A DNA stretch of 39,065 nt from Agromyces humi (GCF_009720255.1 NZ_WJSP02000008.1:1-39065); one strand, 5' to 3'. Counted from the first letter of the stretch, positions 30,408-38,018 are shown. Program-made: numbers and translations. The notes: generated by a model from the letters alone, not told the origin.

Positions 30408-30806
30408 TCAGCCCACGGTGGGGAGGCCCACGCCGAGCTCTGCACACCGCGCTCGTATTGAGTCGCCGAGCTCCTCGCTGACGTTGCTCGTATCGCCCGC
30501 GAGGATCTTGCGATTGCCGGCATACAGCTCAGTGACGTCGCTCCCAAAGTCAGTTGCTGTGTCAACTCCGATGTCCTGCAATTCCTGCAGCGTGGCAGCG
30601 ACAAGGGCTGTGTCCCCGTTGTCGACGGCGACGTCCATGTCCGCGTACACCGCCACCAACCGCTTGCAGGCCGCCGTGTCCTGATCAGCCGATGGGTTCA
30701 GCAGCTGGGCGCAGCCGGTGAGCGTGAAGATCGATGCAATGATCACGGTCGCCGCAGCTGCAGATCGGGGGAGCCGGCCTTCGGCGGGCCACGAAGTGGA
30801 ATGCAT
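30408..30806 (-). CDS. Small lipoprotein
   Basis: 132 residues from ATG 30806, chosen by the lipoprotein signal that follows: basic start, 'SAAAATVIIASIFTLTGC' with lipobox LTGC. The mature domain is helical with two more cysteines (AACKRLVAVYADMD, RARCAELG), similar in size and pattern to the lipoprotein at 13818 but not a clear copy. TACGGT at 30813-30818 is 6 nt before the start (host-type leaderless promoter). Candidate host-surface gene; function unknown. Confidence 0.65.
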   Translation of the reverse strand: MHSTSWPAEGRLPRSAAAATVIIASIFTLTGCAQLLNPSADQDTAACKRLVAVYADMDVAVDNGDTALVAATLQELQDIGVDTATDFGSDVTELYAGNRKILAGDTSNVSEELGDSIRARCAELGVGLPTVG

Positions 30807-30812
30807 GCGATC

Positions 30813-30818
30813 ACCGTA
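30813..30818 (-). promoter_or_regulatory. TACGGT -10 box of the lipoprotein gene
   Basis: Minus-strand TACGGT with 6 nt to ATG 30806, the same geometry as at 14983 and 22150. Confidence 0.45.
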
Positions 30819-30860
30819 TCGGCGCCGCCGCCTTGGCGGTGAATGTTGTGCCCGGCGCCG

Positions 30861-30870
30861 CCGCACACGA
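30861..30870 (+). promoter_or_regulatory. CCGCACACGA motif, 8 nt before GTG 30879
   Basis: First of four CCGCACAC copies leading the tagged-gene cluster. Its spacing selects GTG 30879 over the upstream ATG 30843. Confidence 0.6.
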
Positions 30871-30878
30871 ACACCCTC

Positions 30879-31727
30879 GTGCTCGAGCAGCCGAGGAACC
30901 GCACAGGCCAGTGGAAGGCGTACGCGCCATCCGCCGCCGACGTGGTGCTTGTCGCGCCGGCCGAGCCGGCGCTGTTCGATGTCACGCGGATCTCCGTCCG
31001 GGACCGCGCGAAGCTGCAGGCGCATCTGGACTCCGTCGACCCGAACACCGGGTCGACGTTCGCTGAGACCTACCGGGCGTTCGCGCCGGAAGCTGTGTCC
31101 GAGGATCTCGTCTGGGTGCGCCGCGGCGCACCGCGAGAGCTTCGCTGGCGATTCCACAACGCCGAGGGCCGCACCGTTGACGTTCCCGCCGTCGTGGCGG
31201 CCGCAACCACCGTTCCGGACACCACCGACCCGCTGTCACCTGCGACCCACGCTCGCGACCGGGCACACCGGAAGTGGCAGAAGCTCGCAGAGCAGAGATC
31301 ACGGCGACGGGCACGGGTCGAACCGGCTGACCGCTACGCGCGGGTCGCAGAGGAGAACGCCGCGTATGGGCATTATCTGACCGCCGAGGCGGCACTCATC
31401 GCAGCCAAAGCCGCAGCCGCCCAGGCAGCCTTCACCGACCTGACATCCGCGTCCGAGCCGTTCACTGACGCGTTCATCCGGGAGCACGACCGCCACTTCG
31501 ACGCCGACCGGGCCGGCGTCACCCTCCCGCCGTTGGACGACCGAATCGAGCAGGCCCGGCAGGCTGCGTTCCGTCACTCGCAGGCCGCGAGGAAGGCAGC
31601 AGCGCACCTTCGGGCGTGGAACTCGACCGAATACGTCCAGAGACGAGCCGCGGGCCAGGTCACCCAGCTGCCGGCCGCACACACACAGGTGTATGAGTAC
31701 GATCCAGCCCACCCAGTGGGACGCTGA
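30879..31727 (+). CDS. Tagged coiled-coil protein, first of the cluster
   Basis: 282 residues from GTG 30879 (motif 8 nt upstream). The N-terminus carries the shared tag TGQWKAYAPSAADVVL at residues 9-24. Residues 30-110 form an alpha/beta region ('LFDVTRISVRDRAKLQAHLDSVDPNTGSTFAE', 'ELRWRFHNAEGRTVDV'). From about residue 125 the protein is a long Ala-rich charged helix ('KWQKLAEQRSRRRARV', 'AALIAAKAAAAQAAF', 'QAAFRHSQAARKAAAHL'). No family is recognised. Its 3' end overlaps the next gene by 35 nt and carries that gene's motif. Confidence 0.6.
   Translation: MLEQPRNRTGQWKAYAPSAADVVLVAPAEPALFDVTRISVRDRAKLQAHLDSVDPNTGSTFAETYRAFAPEAVSEDLVWVRRGAPRELRWRFHNAEGRTVDVPAVVAAATTVPDTTDPLSPATHARDRAHRKWQKLAEQRSRRRARVEPADRYARVAEENAAYGHYLTAEAALIAAKAAAAQAAFTDLTSASEPFTDAFIREHDRHFDADRAGVTLPPLDDRIEQARQAAFRHSQAARKAAAHLRAWNSTEYVQRRAAGQVTQLPAAHTQVYEYDPAHPVGR
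31675..31684 (+). promoter_or_regulatory. CCGCACACAC motif, 8 nt before ATG 31693
   Basis: Inside the 3' end of the previous gene; leaderless spacing to ATG 31693. Confidence 0.55.
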
Positions 31728-33027
31728 CGAGCACGCACGACACCCAGCGACCGGGAAGTTCATCGACATGAACAAGCGGTCAGACCCTCGCGATCTCGGC
31801 GGGGTCATCCTCGAAGCGTACGAGGAGCCGGAGTGGGACTGGGCTCCGCCGATCCCGCAGTGGGAGTTCCAGGCCACCAGCGTTCCCGCGGCGGTCGCGA
31901 AGGTCGAGCAGGCGAACGCCAAGCTCGAGAAGCTCGGCATCGAGGAACGGTTCACGTACGAGACCGAGTACTTCGTTCGCACGAACTACGGCATCACCCA
32001 GGAGATGGCCCGGTTCACCCTGAACCGCCCGTCCATCAAGTTCGAAGGGTGGTCGTTCACCGGCGCCCACGACTTCACCCCAACCGGGGAGGTCGTCTCC
32101 CACCTCGCCGGTGACGCCACCTCCGAGATCCCCGAGGACAACCACTGCGACCACTGCGGCTCCACTAGGGCCCGTGACCGGGTGTACACGATCAACCATC
32201 CCGAGAAGGGGACGATGCAGGTCGGGAAGAGTTGCCTGAAGGCGTTCCTTGGCATGTCCCCGGTCGGTCTCTGGACGTTGGAGTCCGACCTCGAACTCGA
32301 CGACGTCAAGTACCAGTCCGACCACACCGTGAACCCGGGCGCGCAAGTGTGGGACGTCGACGAGCTGCTCATCGCCGCGCTCGCACAGACGAACGACGGC
32401 GCTGAGTACATCAGCCGCGACCGCGCGACCTTTGAGCAGCGATCGACCGGCGATGCCGTGGCCTTGAACTTCACCACCCTCCTCGCCGCTGGCGACTCCG
32501 CCAAGCGCCGCCGGCTCGCACGGTCGATCGTCGCCTGGGCGAAGAAGCTCGACGGTGAACCCGGAACGTACGAGGGCAACCTCAAGTCGATCTTCTCCGG
32601 CAAGCGGGAAGAGAACTACGTCCGCAAGCAGCACTTCGGGCTCGCGGTGTCAGTCGTGTCCGCGTACCACCGAGCACAGCAGGCAGCTGTGGAGAAGAAG
32701 GTGCAGGAGCAGGCCCCTCCCGCGCTCAAGTCGTTCATCGCTCCGAAGGACACGAAGCTCGAGGGTGTCGACGCGACCGTCGAGAAGGTCATCTCCGTCG
32801 AGGTGTACGACCCGTACAAGCGGAGGGATGTCACCAAGCGGGTGCTGACCCTCCGCACCCCGGACGGCCACCTGATCAAGTGGTGGGGTGGCGGCAAGGC
32901 TGACGAAGGCCTCGCAACCGGGCAGAGCATCCGTATCAAGGCCGCCATCGTCAAGGACAACGAGGTGTACCGCGACGAGTACCAGACGGTCGTGAAGAAC
33001 GTCCGGCTGGAGCCGACCGCGGCCTAG
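31693..33027 (+). CDS. Tagged protein with CxxC zinc-finger-like site
   Basis: 444 residues from ATG 31693. Tag TGKFIDMNKRSDPRDL at residues 20-35. The central part holds 'EDNHCDHCGSTRARDRVYTINHPEKG' and 'VGKSCLKAFLG', a likely zinc site of CxxC plus a later Cys, a block seen in proteins of actinobacterial plasmids and phages. Residues about 330-440 look like an OB-type beta domain ('LRTPDGHLIKWWGGGKADEGLATGQSIRIKAAIVKDNEVY'). Nucleic-acid binding is plausible. The role is unknown. It is followed 19 nt later by the next tagged gene. Confidence 0.65.
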   Translation: MSTIQPTQWDADEHARHPATGKFIDMNKRSDPRDLGGVILEAYEEPEWDWAPPIPQWEFQATSVPAAVAKVEQANAKLEKLGIEERFTYETEYFVRTNYGITQEMARFTLNRPSIKFEGWSFTGAHDFTPTGEVVSHLAGDATSEIPEDNHCDHCGSTRARDRVYTINHPEKGTMQVGKSCLKAFLGMSPVGLWTLESDLELDDVKYQSDHTVNPGAQVWDVDELLIAALAQTNDGAEYISRDRATFEQRSTGDAVALNFTTLLAAGDSAKRRRLARSIVAWAKKLDGEPGTYEGNLKSIFSGKREENYVRKQHFGLAVSVVSAYHRAQQAAVEKKVQEQAPPALKSFIAPKDTKLEGVDATVEKVISVEVYDPYKRRDVTKRVLTLRTPDGHLIKWWGGGKADEGLATGQSIRIKAAIVKDNEVYRDEYQTVVKNVRLEPTAA

Positions 33028-33028
33028 G

Positions 33029-33038
33029 CCGCACACCT
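33029..33038 (+). promoter_or_regulatory. CCGCACACCT motif, 8 nt before ATG 33047
   Basis: It lies directly after the previous stop; leaderless spacing. Confidence 0.6.
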
Positions 33039-33046
33039 ATCCCGGC

Positions 33047-34222
33047 ATGAGCAAACGATTCGACGAATCCAACGTCAACCGTGTGGTCGCCGGGAACGGC
33101 GACCTCTCTGGCACTTTCGCAACCAAGGGGCAGACCAGCGCTGACTTCGGCGGTCTGGTCGCCGACTTCTGGGGGAGCGTCGACCTCAGCATCGGGTCGC
33201 GCACACCGTACGGGGCAGCAGACCACATCGAACACGTCGCCGACGGCATCGTGTTCGCCGGCACCCCCAGCCACGGCTCCTACAAGCTGTCGAAGGAACG
33301 GAACGCCGCAATCCCGGCCCCGCTGCGCCGCTCGTGGTACGAGGAGGATGCAGAATCGAGCATCGTGCAGATGTTCCACCCGGACGCGTTCCCAGCCGTC
33401 GATCAGGCCGCCGCGGAGCAGTCCGTGAAGGACTGGTTCCCGAACGAGTACGAAGCCGCGACCGGCCGGGAGCTCCTCGTCGGTGAATCCCACCTCCGCG
33501 ACGAGCAGCGCTGGACCGAGGCGCACTTCGACGACCTTGTCTCCCACGGCGTCCAAGGCGACCCCGACCGACCCGGCTACGTCATCGTCGGCGTCCGCCA
33601 CCGCGGGCAGGACACGAACCGACGCTTCCGAGTGCCGATCGACGAGCACCGCACCGAACGCCGGCTGGGTGAGCCTGGACAGAACCGCCGCATCGTAATC
33701 GACCCAGCACGACACGAAGAGCTCGAACCGCTCCCCGACAAGGTACTGACGCCGGCACCGAAGTACCGGGGGATCCAGCCGGGGAAGACACCGGCCGCGC
33801 AGGCGCAGATCAAGAAGGATCTCGACAAGCTGTGGCGAACCCCTGACGGCAAGGTCAGCTCGTTCAGGGAGTTGCTCGAGGAGCAAGGCGTCACCGCGAA
33901 GAGCTCGTACTTCCAGGGCGGCCGCCGCACGTACACGGTGTCGTTCAAGGATCATGTCGAGGAGTCCTGGGGGCACTCGTACCAGGTGTCGAAGGCGACT
34001 TGGGATGCGCTCGAAGCACCCGACGACCGGTCCCCGTACCTCATCGCATTGCAGGAACAGACCCAAGCCGCCGACGCGTACGAGAAGCTCAGCACGCAGC
34101 GGTACACGATCGGCAGCGACGCGTTCTTCAGGCACCAGCAGCAACTTCTGAAGGCGAAGGAGAAGGCAACCCACGCCGCCGACCGCGTCGCACAGCTGAG
34201 CAAGAAGCCCGCCGAGGGGTAG
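33047..34222 (+). CDS. Tagged protein with DUF7007-like domain
   Basis: 391 residues from ATG 33047. Tag SGTFATKGQTSADFGGL at residues 21-37. Then 'SRTPYGAADHIEHVADGIVFAGTPSHGSYKLSKERNAAIP', 'RRSWYEEDAESSIVQMFHPDAFP' follows the DUF7007 pattern (TPWG..., GI...TPSHGG..LS..R...VP, WYEED...). This domain recurs in plasmid and phage proteins of unknown role, often near anti-restriction genes. The second half contains 'HRGQDTNRRFRVP' and a C-terminal coiled coil ('FRHQQQLLKAKEKATHAADR'). Confidence 0.65.
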   Translation: MSKRFDESNVNRVVAGNGDLSGTFATKGQTSADFGGLVADFWGSVDLSIGSRTPYGAADHIEHVADGIVFAGTPSHGSYKLSKERNAAIPAPLRRSWYEEDAESSIVQMFHPDAFPAVDQAAAEQSVKDWFPNEYEAATGRELLVGESHLRDEQRWTEAHFDDLVSHGVQGDPDRPGYVIVGVRHRGQDTNRRFRVPIDEHRTERRLGEPGQNRRIVIDPARHEELEPLPDKVLTPAPKYRGIQPGKTPAAQAQIKKDLDKLWRTPDGKVSSFRELLEEQGVTAKSSYFQGGRRTYTVSFKDHVEESWGHSYQVSKATWDALEAPDDRSPYLIALQEQTQAADAYEKLSTQRYTIGSDAFFRHQQQLLKAKEKATHAADRVAQLSKKPAEG

Positions 34223-34237
34223 ATCGTGCTGTTCTGG

Positions 34238-34247
34238 CCGCACACGT
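34238..34247 (+). promoter_or_regulatory. CCGCACACGT motif, 7 nt before ATG 34255
   Basis: It lies 15 nt after the previous stop; leaderless spacing, identical 10-mer to that at 6899. Confidence 0.6.
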
Positions 34248-34254
34248 ACCGTGC

Positions 34255-35073
34255 ATGACCACGACAGACATCCAGGGCAACATCCATGACCGCGACGGCA
34301 AGTTCGCCGGCCACATCCCCACCGCAGCAGCCGTGAAGCTGCCAGCACCCGCGGTGAGCGACGACGAGTTCGCCCAGCTCAACGATGCGCTCCGCGGCGC
34401 CCAGTCGATCCTCGACAGCGCACGCACCGCGCAGGCGATCGCCGTGAAGCAGGTGATCGTCGCAACGGCCCGCAGGAACTTCCCGAACGCCGAACGTGTC
34501 ACGTTCGTCGAGTGGTACGACAGCACCGACGGCCAGCTGCAGCTCTTCGCGATCGAAGACGCCGACGGCAACTCAATCGTCGACGGCGAGACGGACTACG
34601 GCCAGGACGCCTGGGCGCTGCTCGCCCTCGCACGCCGCATCGACAACCAGGACCTCGTCACCGTGTTCGACGAAGGCGACCACCCCGACGGGAACACCTA
34701 CTCCCTCGACCTCACCGGAGACCTCGGGAAGCGGTGGAGCCCGGGCGAGTCGCTGAACCTCACGACCATCTCGGCAGCAGAACTCTCCCGGCTGCACTCG
34801 GATGTCTCCTACGAGGCCGGACAGATCGCCTCGTTCGCCAGCATCAGCGACCTCGACTACCGCCTCTACGAGGATCCCGCCTGGTACGGGATCAAGGCTG
34901 AGTCGGTCGCCAAGGCTGAGCAGGCCGCCGGCGGCAAGGACGAACTCCTCCGCGCGATCACTGGTACGGCCGCCTGGAACACCCTCGAAGAGAACGCCAA
35001 CGAGCAGATCAACGACCAGTACACCGAAGGCATCACCAAGGCCCTCGACGAGATCATCGACGGTGCCCTGTGA
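34255..35073 (+). CDS. Tagged acidic hypothetical protein
   Basis: 272 residues from ATG 34255. Tag DGKFAGHIPTAAAVKL at residues 14-29. The rest is acidic and well folded in appearance: 'FNPAER'-like 'NFPNAERVTFVEWYDSTDGQLQLFAIEDADGN', 'DYGQDAWALLALARRIDNQDL', 'FDEGDHPDGNTYSLDLTG'. It resembles small acidic proteins of actinobacterial mobile elements but no family is certain. Its stop overlaps the next start (GTGA). Confidence 0.6.
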   Translation: MTTTDIQGNIHDRDGKFAGHIPTAAAVKLPAPAVSDDEFAQLNDALRGAQSILDSARTAQAIAVKQVIVATARRNFPNAERVTFVEWYDSTDGQLQLFAIEDADGNSIVDGETDYGQDAWALLALARRIDNQDLVTVFDEGDHPDGNTYSLDLTGDLGKRWSPGESLNLTTISAAELSRLHSDVSYEAGQIASFASISDLDYRLYEDPAWYGIKAESVAKAEQAAGGKDELLRAITGTAAWNTLEENANEQINDQYTEGITKALDEIIDGAL

Positions 35074-36224
35074 GCGCCGGCGCGTACGTCCGCGGCGGAG
35101 CCCGCCAGGGCGCGCACCGCTCCTCAGGTGAGTTCTCCGAGCACACGCACACGGAAGCGGGAGTCACCCTCACGGTGAACGAGTACGCCGACAAGACCCC
35201 GTCCGAGATCGACGAAGTCCTCGCGAAACTCTTCAACGACCGGGCCCGCCTGTACGCGTACCTCGAACGGCCCGCCGAGGCCCTCCGGAACCACGAAGCG
35301 GAGATGAAGTACCGAGCCGAGAACGACGGCAACGCCCGGATGGCTCGCCACAAGCTGAACGAATGGAACCTCCGAAGCACCACCGAAGAGGTAGCCCGAT
35401 ACCGCAAGGAGATCGCAGACCTCGACGCGAAGATCGCACCGATCGACGCTGAGTTCGACGCCCGAGGCGGATGGTCCCGGTTCTTCCTCGTCCAGAACCT
35501 CGGCGGCCACGTCCACTCAAGCATGTCCTGCTCAACCTGCTTCCCGACCACCCGCTTCGGATGGCTGACCGAACAGTCCGGGATGAACGAGGAGGAGATC
35601 GTCGAACTGGCGGGTGACTTGGCTTGTTCTTCGTGCTTTCCGTCGGCCCCCGTAGTCGACCGCCGCAACCCACGGCCGAACCAGCTGGAAACGCCGGAAG
35701 GCCGCGCGGACCGCGAGAAGCGTGAAGCAGAGAAGGACGCGCGCGCCAAGGCGAAAGCGGAGCGTGAAGCGAAGCAGGCCGCCGCAGCAATCAACACTCC
35801 TGACGGGGAACCGATCTACGACAGCTACCGCCGCCCGTTCAAGAACGAACGGACCGCCGAAAGCGAAGCGATCGGCAAGCTCGAGAACGCCATCTACTGG
35901 GACGGAGTCGCAGGCGACCACGAGTACGCCCGTGTCGTCGGAGAAGTCCTCGCCGGCCTCGCACACAAGCGCGGCATCGACCAGGCAGAGCTCCGCACGA
36001 CCTGGATCGAGAAGACGATCAAGAAGACGAAGTCACAGCCGAACCGCACGGCAGCGGAGTTCCGGATGGGGAAGATCTTCGACGCAGCCGACGCGTATCT
36101 CGCCAAGAAGGGCGAGCTGAAGTACGCCCTGGACAGCGCCGCGGGCGCAGAGACATACGAAGCGGCGAAGATCGCCTGGGAAGAGCACATCGGCGCCCGG
36201 AAGCATCCGTCGTCGCGGTACTGA
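35070..36224 (+). CDS. Tagged protein with a conserved actinobacterial mobile-element Cys domain
   Basis: 384 residues from GTG 35070, coupled to the previous gene. Tag SGEFSEHTHTEAGVTL at residues 19-34. A coiled-coil region (about 40-120) leads to 'GGWSRFFLVQNLGGHVHSSMSCSTCF', 'FGWLTEQSGMNEEEIVELAGDLACSSCFPSAPV'. This block with HVHSS and two CxxC pairs is widespread in actinophage and plasmid proteins and probably binds zinc. The C-terminal half is charged and helical. Function not established. It ends before a strong terminator. Confidence 0.7.
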   Translation: MSAGAYVRGGARQGAHRSSGEFSEHTHTEAGVTLTVNEYADKTPSEIDEVLAKLFNDRARLYAYLERPAEALRNHEAEMKYRAENDGNARMARHKLNEWNLRSTTEEVARYRKEIADLDAKIAPIDAEFDARGGWSRFFLVQNLGGHVHSSMSCSTCFPTTRFGWLTEQSGMNEEEIVELAGDLACSSCFPSAPVVDRRNPRPNQLETPEGRADREKREAEKDARAKAKAEREAKQAAAAINTPDGEPIYDSYRRPFKNERTAESEAIGKLENAIYWDGVAGDHEYARVVGEVLAGLAHKRGIDQAELRTTWIEKTIKKTKSQPNRTAAEFRMGKIFDAADAYLAKKGELKYALDSAAGAETYEAAKIAWEEHIGARKHPSSRY

Positions 36225-36236
36225 CCGGTCGTGGTC

Positions 36237-36246
36237 CCGCGCATGG
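36237..36246 (+). promoter_or_regulatory. CCGCGCATGG motif just before the 36250 terminator
   Basis: It lies 12 nt after the stop at 36224 and runs straight into the terminator stem. No start codon follows at 7-8 nt. Confidence 0.4.
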
Positions 36247-36249
36247 GTA

Positions 36250-36275
36250 GAGCGTCCCCCAAACGGGGGACGCTC
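36250..36275 (+). terminator. Strong terminator of the tagged-gene cluster
   Basis: A perfect 11-bp stem (GAGCGTCCCCC and complement) with a 4-nt loop. CTTTTTC follows 15 nt later. Confidence 0.8.
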
Positions 36276-36356
36276 GGCCTGATTCTGAGGACTTTTTCTC
36301 AAACGCACAGCGACGTCGGTAACAATAGGTCCGGCGCGCTCAGGGAACTCTCAGGG

Positions 36357-36366
36357 CCGCACACAC
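36357..36366 (+). promoter_or_regulatory. CCGCACACAC motif upstream of the last tagged gene
   Basis: It lies 52 nt before ATG 36419. TAACAAT at 36319-36325 in the same gap could be a separate host-type -10 box. Confidence 0.5.
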
Positions 36367-36418
36367 ATAAGAGCCCGAGGCGGAAACGCATCGAGATCGA
36401 TCGGATTGGGGCCGAAAG

Positions 36419-37054
36419 ATGACAGCAGGCGGCGCTGCGCGCAGCCGAGCCGGGGACGAACGTCACCTGGCACTCATCCAAGCGCTCCAGAGACACTCCG
36501 AACGCGGGGGAGACGGCCGCTTCATCGAAGCCACTCACACCTCCCCAGACATCAGCCTCGCCCCAGGCGGGAACCTGCCCGACCTCGACGAGCTCCTGTT
36601 CGGCAACGTCCCCGCGATCATCGAGCCGCGCACCCACGCTGACCTTGAAACCGCGGCCGCCGCGGTGGACCTCGCACCTGCCGGACAGATCCCGCTTCTG
36701 CACCTCTGCCACCAGCTCGAGCGGACCTTCGACGTGGAACTCGCCGGCCCTGCAGACGGGCGACCCCTCATCGTCAACGTCGCCACAGGCAGCGGCTGGC
36801 TCCGCGTCACCTCCGGCTACGTTGTCACACGCATCGACTCACGGACCCCCGTGAAAGTGACCGTGGCCTGCCAGTCCGACGTCACCGTGATCATCGAACC
36901 AGGCCGGGCAGCATCCGTCACCGTCGACGACGGCGCGGCCGCAACCGTGCATGTCGGTGAAGGCGCTCGAGGTCTCCTCCACGTCACCGGCCAAGCCGAC
37001 GTGAACGTCCTCGGCGACACCCGCAACTTCCGAAGGACAGCCCTGGCGATCTAG
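36419..37054 (+). CDS. Tagged beta-rich hypothetical protein
   Basis: 211 residues from ATG 36419. The tag DGRFIEATHTSPDISL is at residues 32-47, after an N-terminal helix (HLALIQALQRHSE). Residues about 95-205 are an unbroken series of short beta strands ('PLIVNVATGSGWLRVTSGYVVTRIDSRTPVKVTVACQSDVTVIIEPG', 'SVTVDDGAAATVHVGEGARGLLHVTG'). This suggests a beta-helix or jelly-roll repeat. No family is recognised. It begins a new unit after the 36250 terminator. Confidence 0.6.
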   Translation: MTAGGAARSRAGDERHLALIQALQRHSERGGDGRFIEATHTSPDISLAPGGNLPDLDELLFGNVPAIIEPRTHADLETAAAAVDLAPAGQIPLLHLCHQLERTFDVELAGPADGRPLIVNVATGSGWLRVTSGYVVTRIDSRTPVKVTVACQSDVTVIIEPGRAASVTVDDGAAATVHVGEGARGLLHVTGQADVNVLGDTRNFRRTALAI

Positions 37055-37065
37055 CGCTCAGGGTC

Positions 37066-37077
37066 CGCCGCATACCT
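37066..37077 (+). promoter_or_regulatory. CGCCGCATACCT motif upstream of the YdjM-like gene
   Basis: Followed by CCAGGAGG and ATG 37102. The same 12-mer stands at 2914 before the adhesin, so both SD-type membrane or surface genes share this form. Confidence 0.55.
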
Positions 37078-37101
37078 CCCTACCAGGAGGTACACGGCAC
37101 C

Positions 37102-37902
37102 ATGATGGGCGGACACCACGCGATGACCGGCGCCGCGGCGTGGATCGCGGTCACAGCCACAGGACACGGCTTCGGCTGGTACGACGTCGACCCGCTCGGC
37201 ACGATCACCGGTGCGCTCCTTTGCGCCGGCGCCGCGATGCTCCCAGACGCAGACCACTCGTCAGCGACGATCGCCCATTCGGTCCCGTTCGTCGGCAGGG
37301 CTGTCACGGAGGGGATCTCTAAAGCGTCCGGCGGCCACCGCCACGGTCTTCACGCACTCCTTGCCGTCATCTGCGCCTGGTTCCTCGCGGTCGGACTTGG
37401 CTGGATCACGTGGCAGCCGTCGTGGTGGCACCAGCCCGTCGCGGTCGGCCCGGCGATCATGACCGCGGCCTCGGTGACGTTCGCCATGAAGGCGCTGAAG
37501 GTCGCGAAGACCTGGCCGCAGGCGTGGCTCGGTGGATTCGCGATCGCAGCGTTCGTCGCCCTCTTCGCGCCCGAGCAGCAGTCCTGGTTCGCGCTGTGCT
37601 TCACCATCGGATACGGCGTCCACCTCGCCGGCGACTTCCTCACCACCGGTGGTCTGCCGTTGTTCTGGCCTTGGGTGCCGAAACCTCCAAAGTCGTGGCG
37701 TGAGATCCCCGTGCTGAAGAACATGTGGACGTCCGGCGGGTACTGGGCTCTTCCGGTCCTCGGGAACGCAGGATCCATCCGGGAGTGGCTGCTCCTCATC
37801 CCGATCAGCGCGTACGTCGGGTACGGAATTCTCTACGCGATCGTCGCTATGTTCGGCATCGACCTGACCGCAGTCATGACCGAGGTGTGGCAGGCCCGAT
37901 GA
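37102..37902 (+). CDS. YdjM-family membrane-bound metal-dependent hydrolase
   Basis: 266 residues from ATG 37102 with AGGAGG upstream. The N-terminal 'HHAMTGAAAWIAV' and 'GALLCAGAAMLPDADHSSATIAHSVPF', then 'GGHRHGLHALLAV' and 'GYGVHLAGDFLTTGGLPLFWPW', follow the YdjM/DUF457 pattern with His and Asp ligands (DxDH, HR..H, H..GD..T..G). Five or more membrane spans lie between them. The family is annotated as membrane-bound metal hydrolases of poorly known substrate and is frequent on phages and plasmids. Confidence 0.85.
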   Translation: MMGGHHAMTGAAAWIAVTATGHGFGWYDVDPLGTITGALLCAGAAMLPDADHSSATIAHSVPFVGRAVTEGISKASGGHRHGLHALLAVICAWFLAVGLGWITWQPSWWHQPVAVGPAIMTAASVTFAMKALKVAKTWPQAWLGGFAIAAFVALFAPEQQSWFALCFTIGYGVHLAGDFLTTGGLPLFWPWVPKPPKSWREIPVLKNMWTSGGYWALPVLGNAGSIREWLLLIPISAYVGYGILYAIVAMFGIDLTAVMTEVWQAR

Positions 37903-37909
37903 AATGAGC

Positions 37910-37952
37910 GGGTACGACCCGAAAACGCAGGTGGCGTCTCCGGGTCGTACCC
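37910..37952. terminator. Bidirectional terminator after the YdjM-like gene
   Basis: A 12-bp stem (GGGTACGACCCG and complement) with an inner ACGC/GCGT stem, followed by CATTTT. It serves convergent genes. Confidence 0.8.
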
Positions 37953-38018
37953 ATTTTGGAGCCAGACCAATTGCCTATCGACGCAGTTGCCGCTGAACGC
38001 TGCGCGACGGGATAGAGG

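Noticed and set aside
30843-30878. Start of the first tagged gene at ATG 30843
   Set aside because: No ribosome binding site, and the CCGCACACGA motif lies inside this stretch with 8-nt spacing to GTG 30879.
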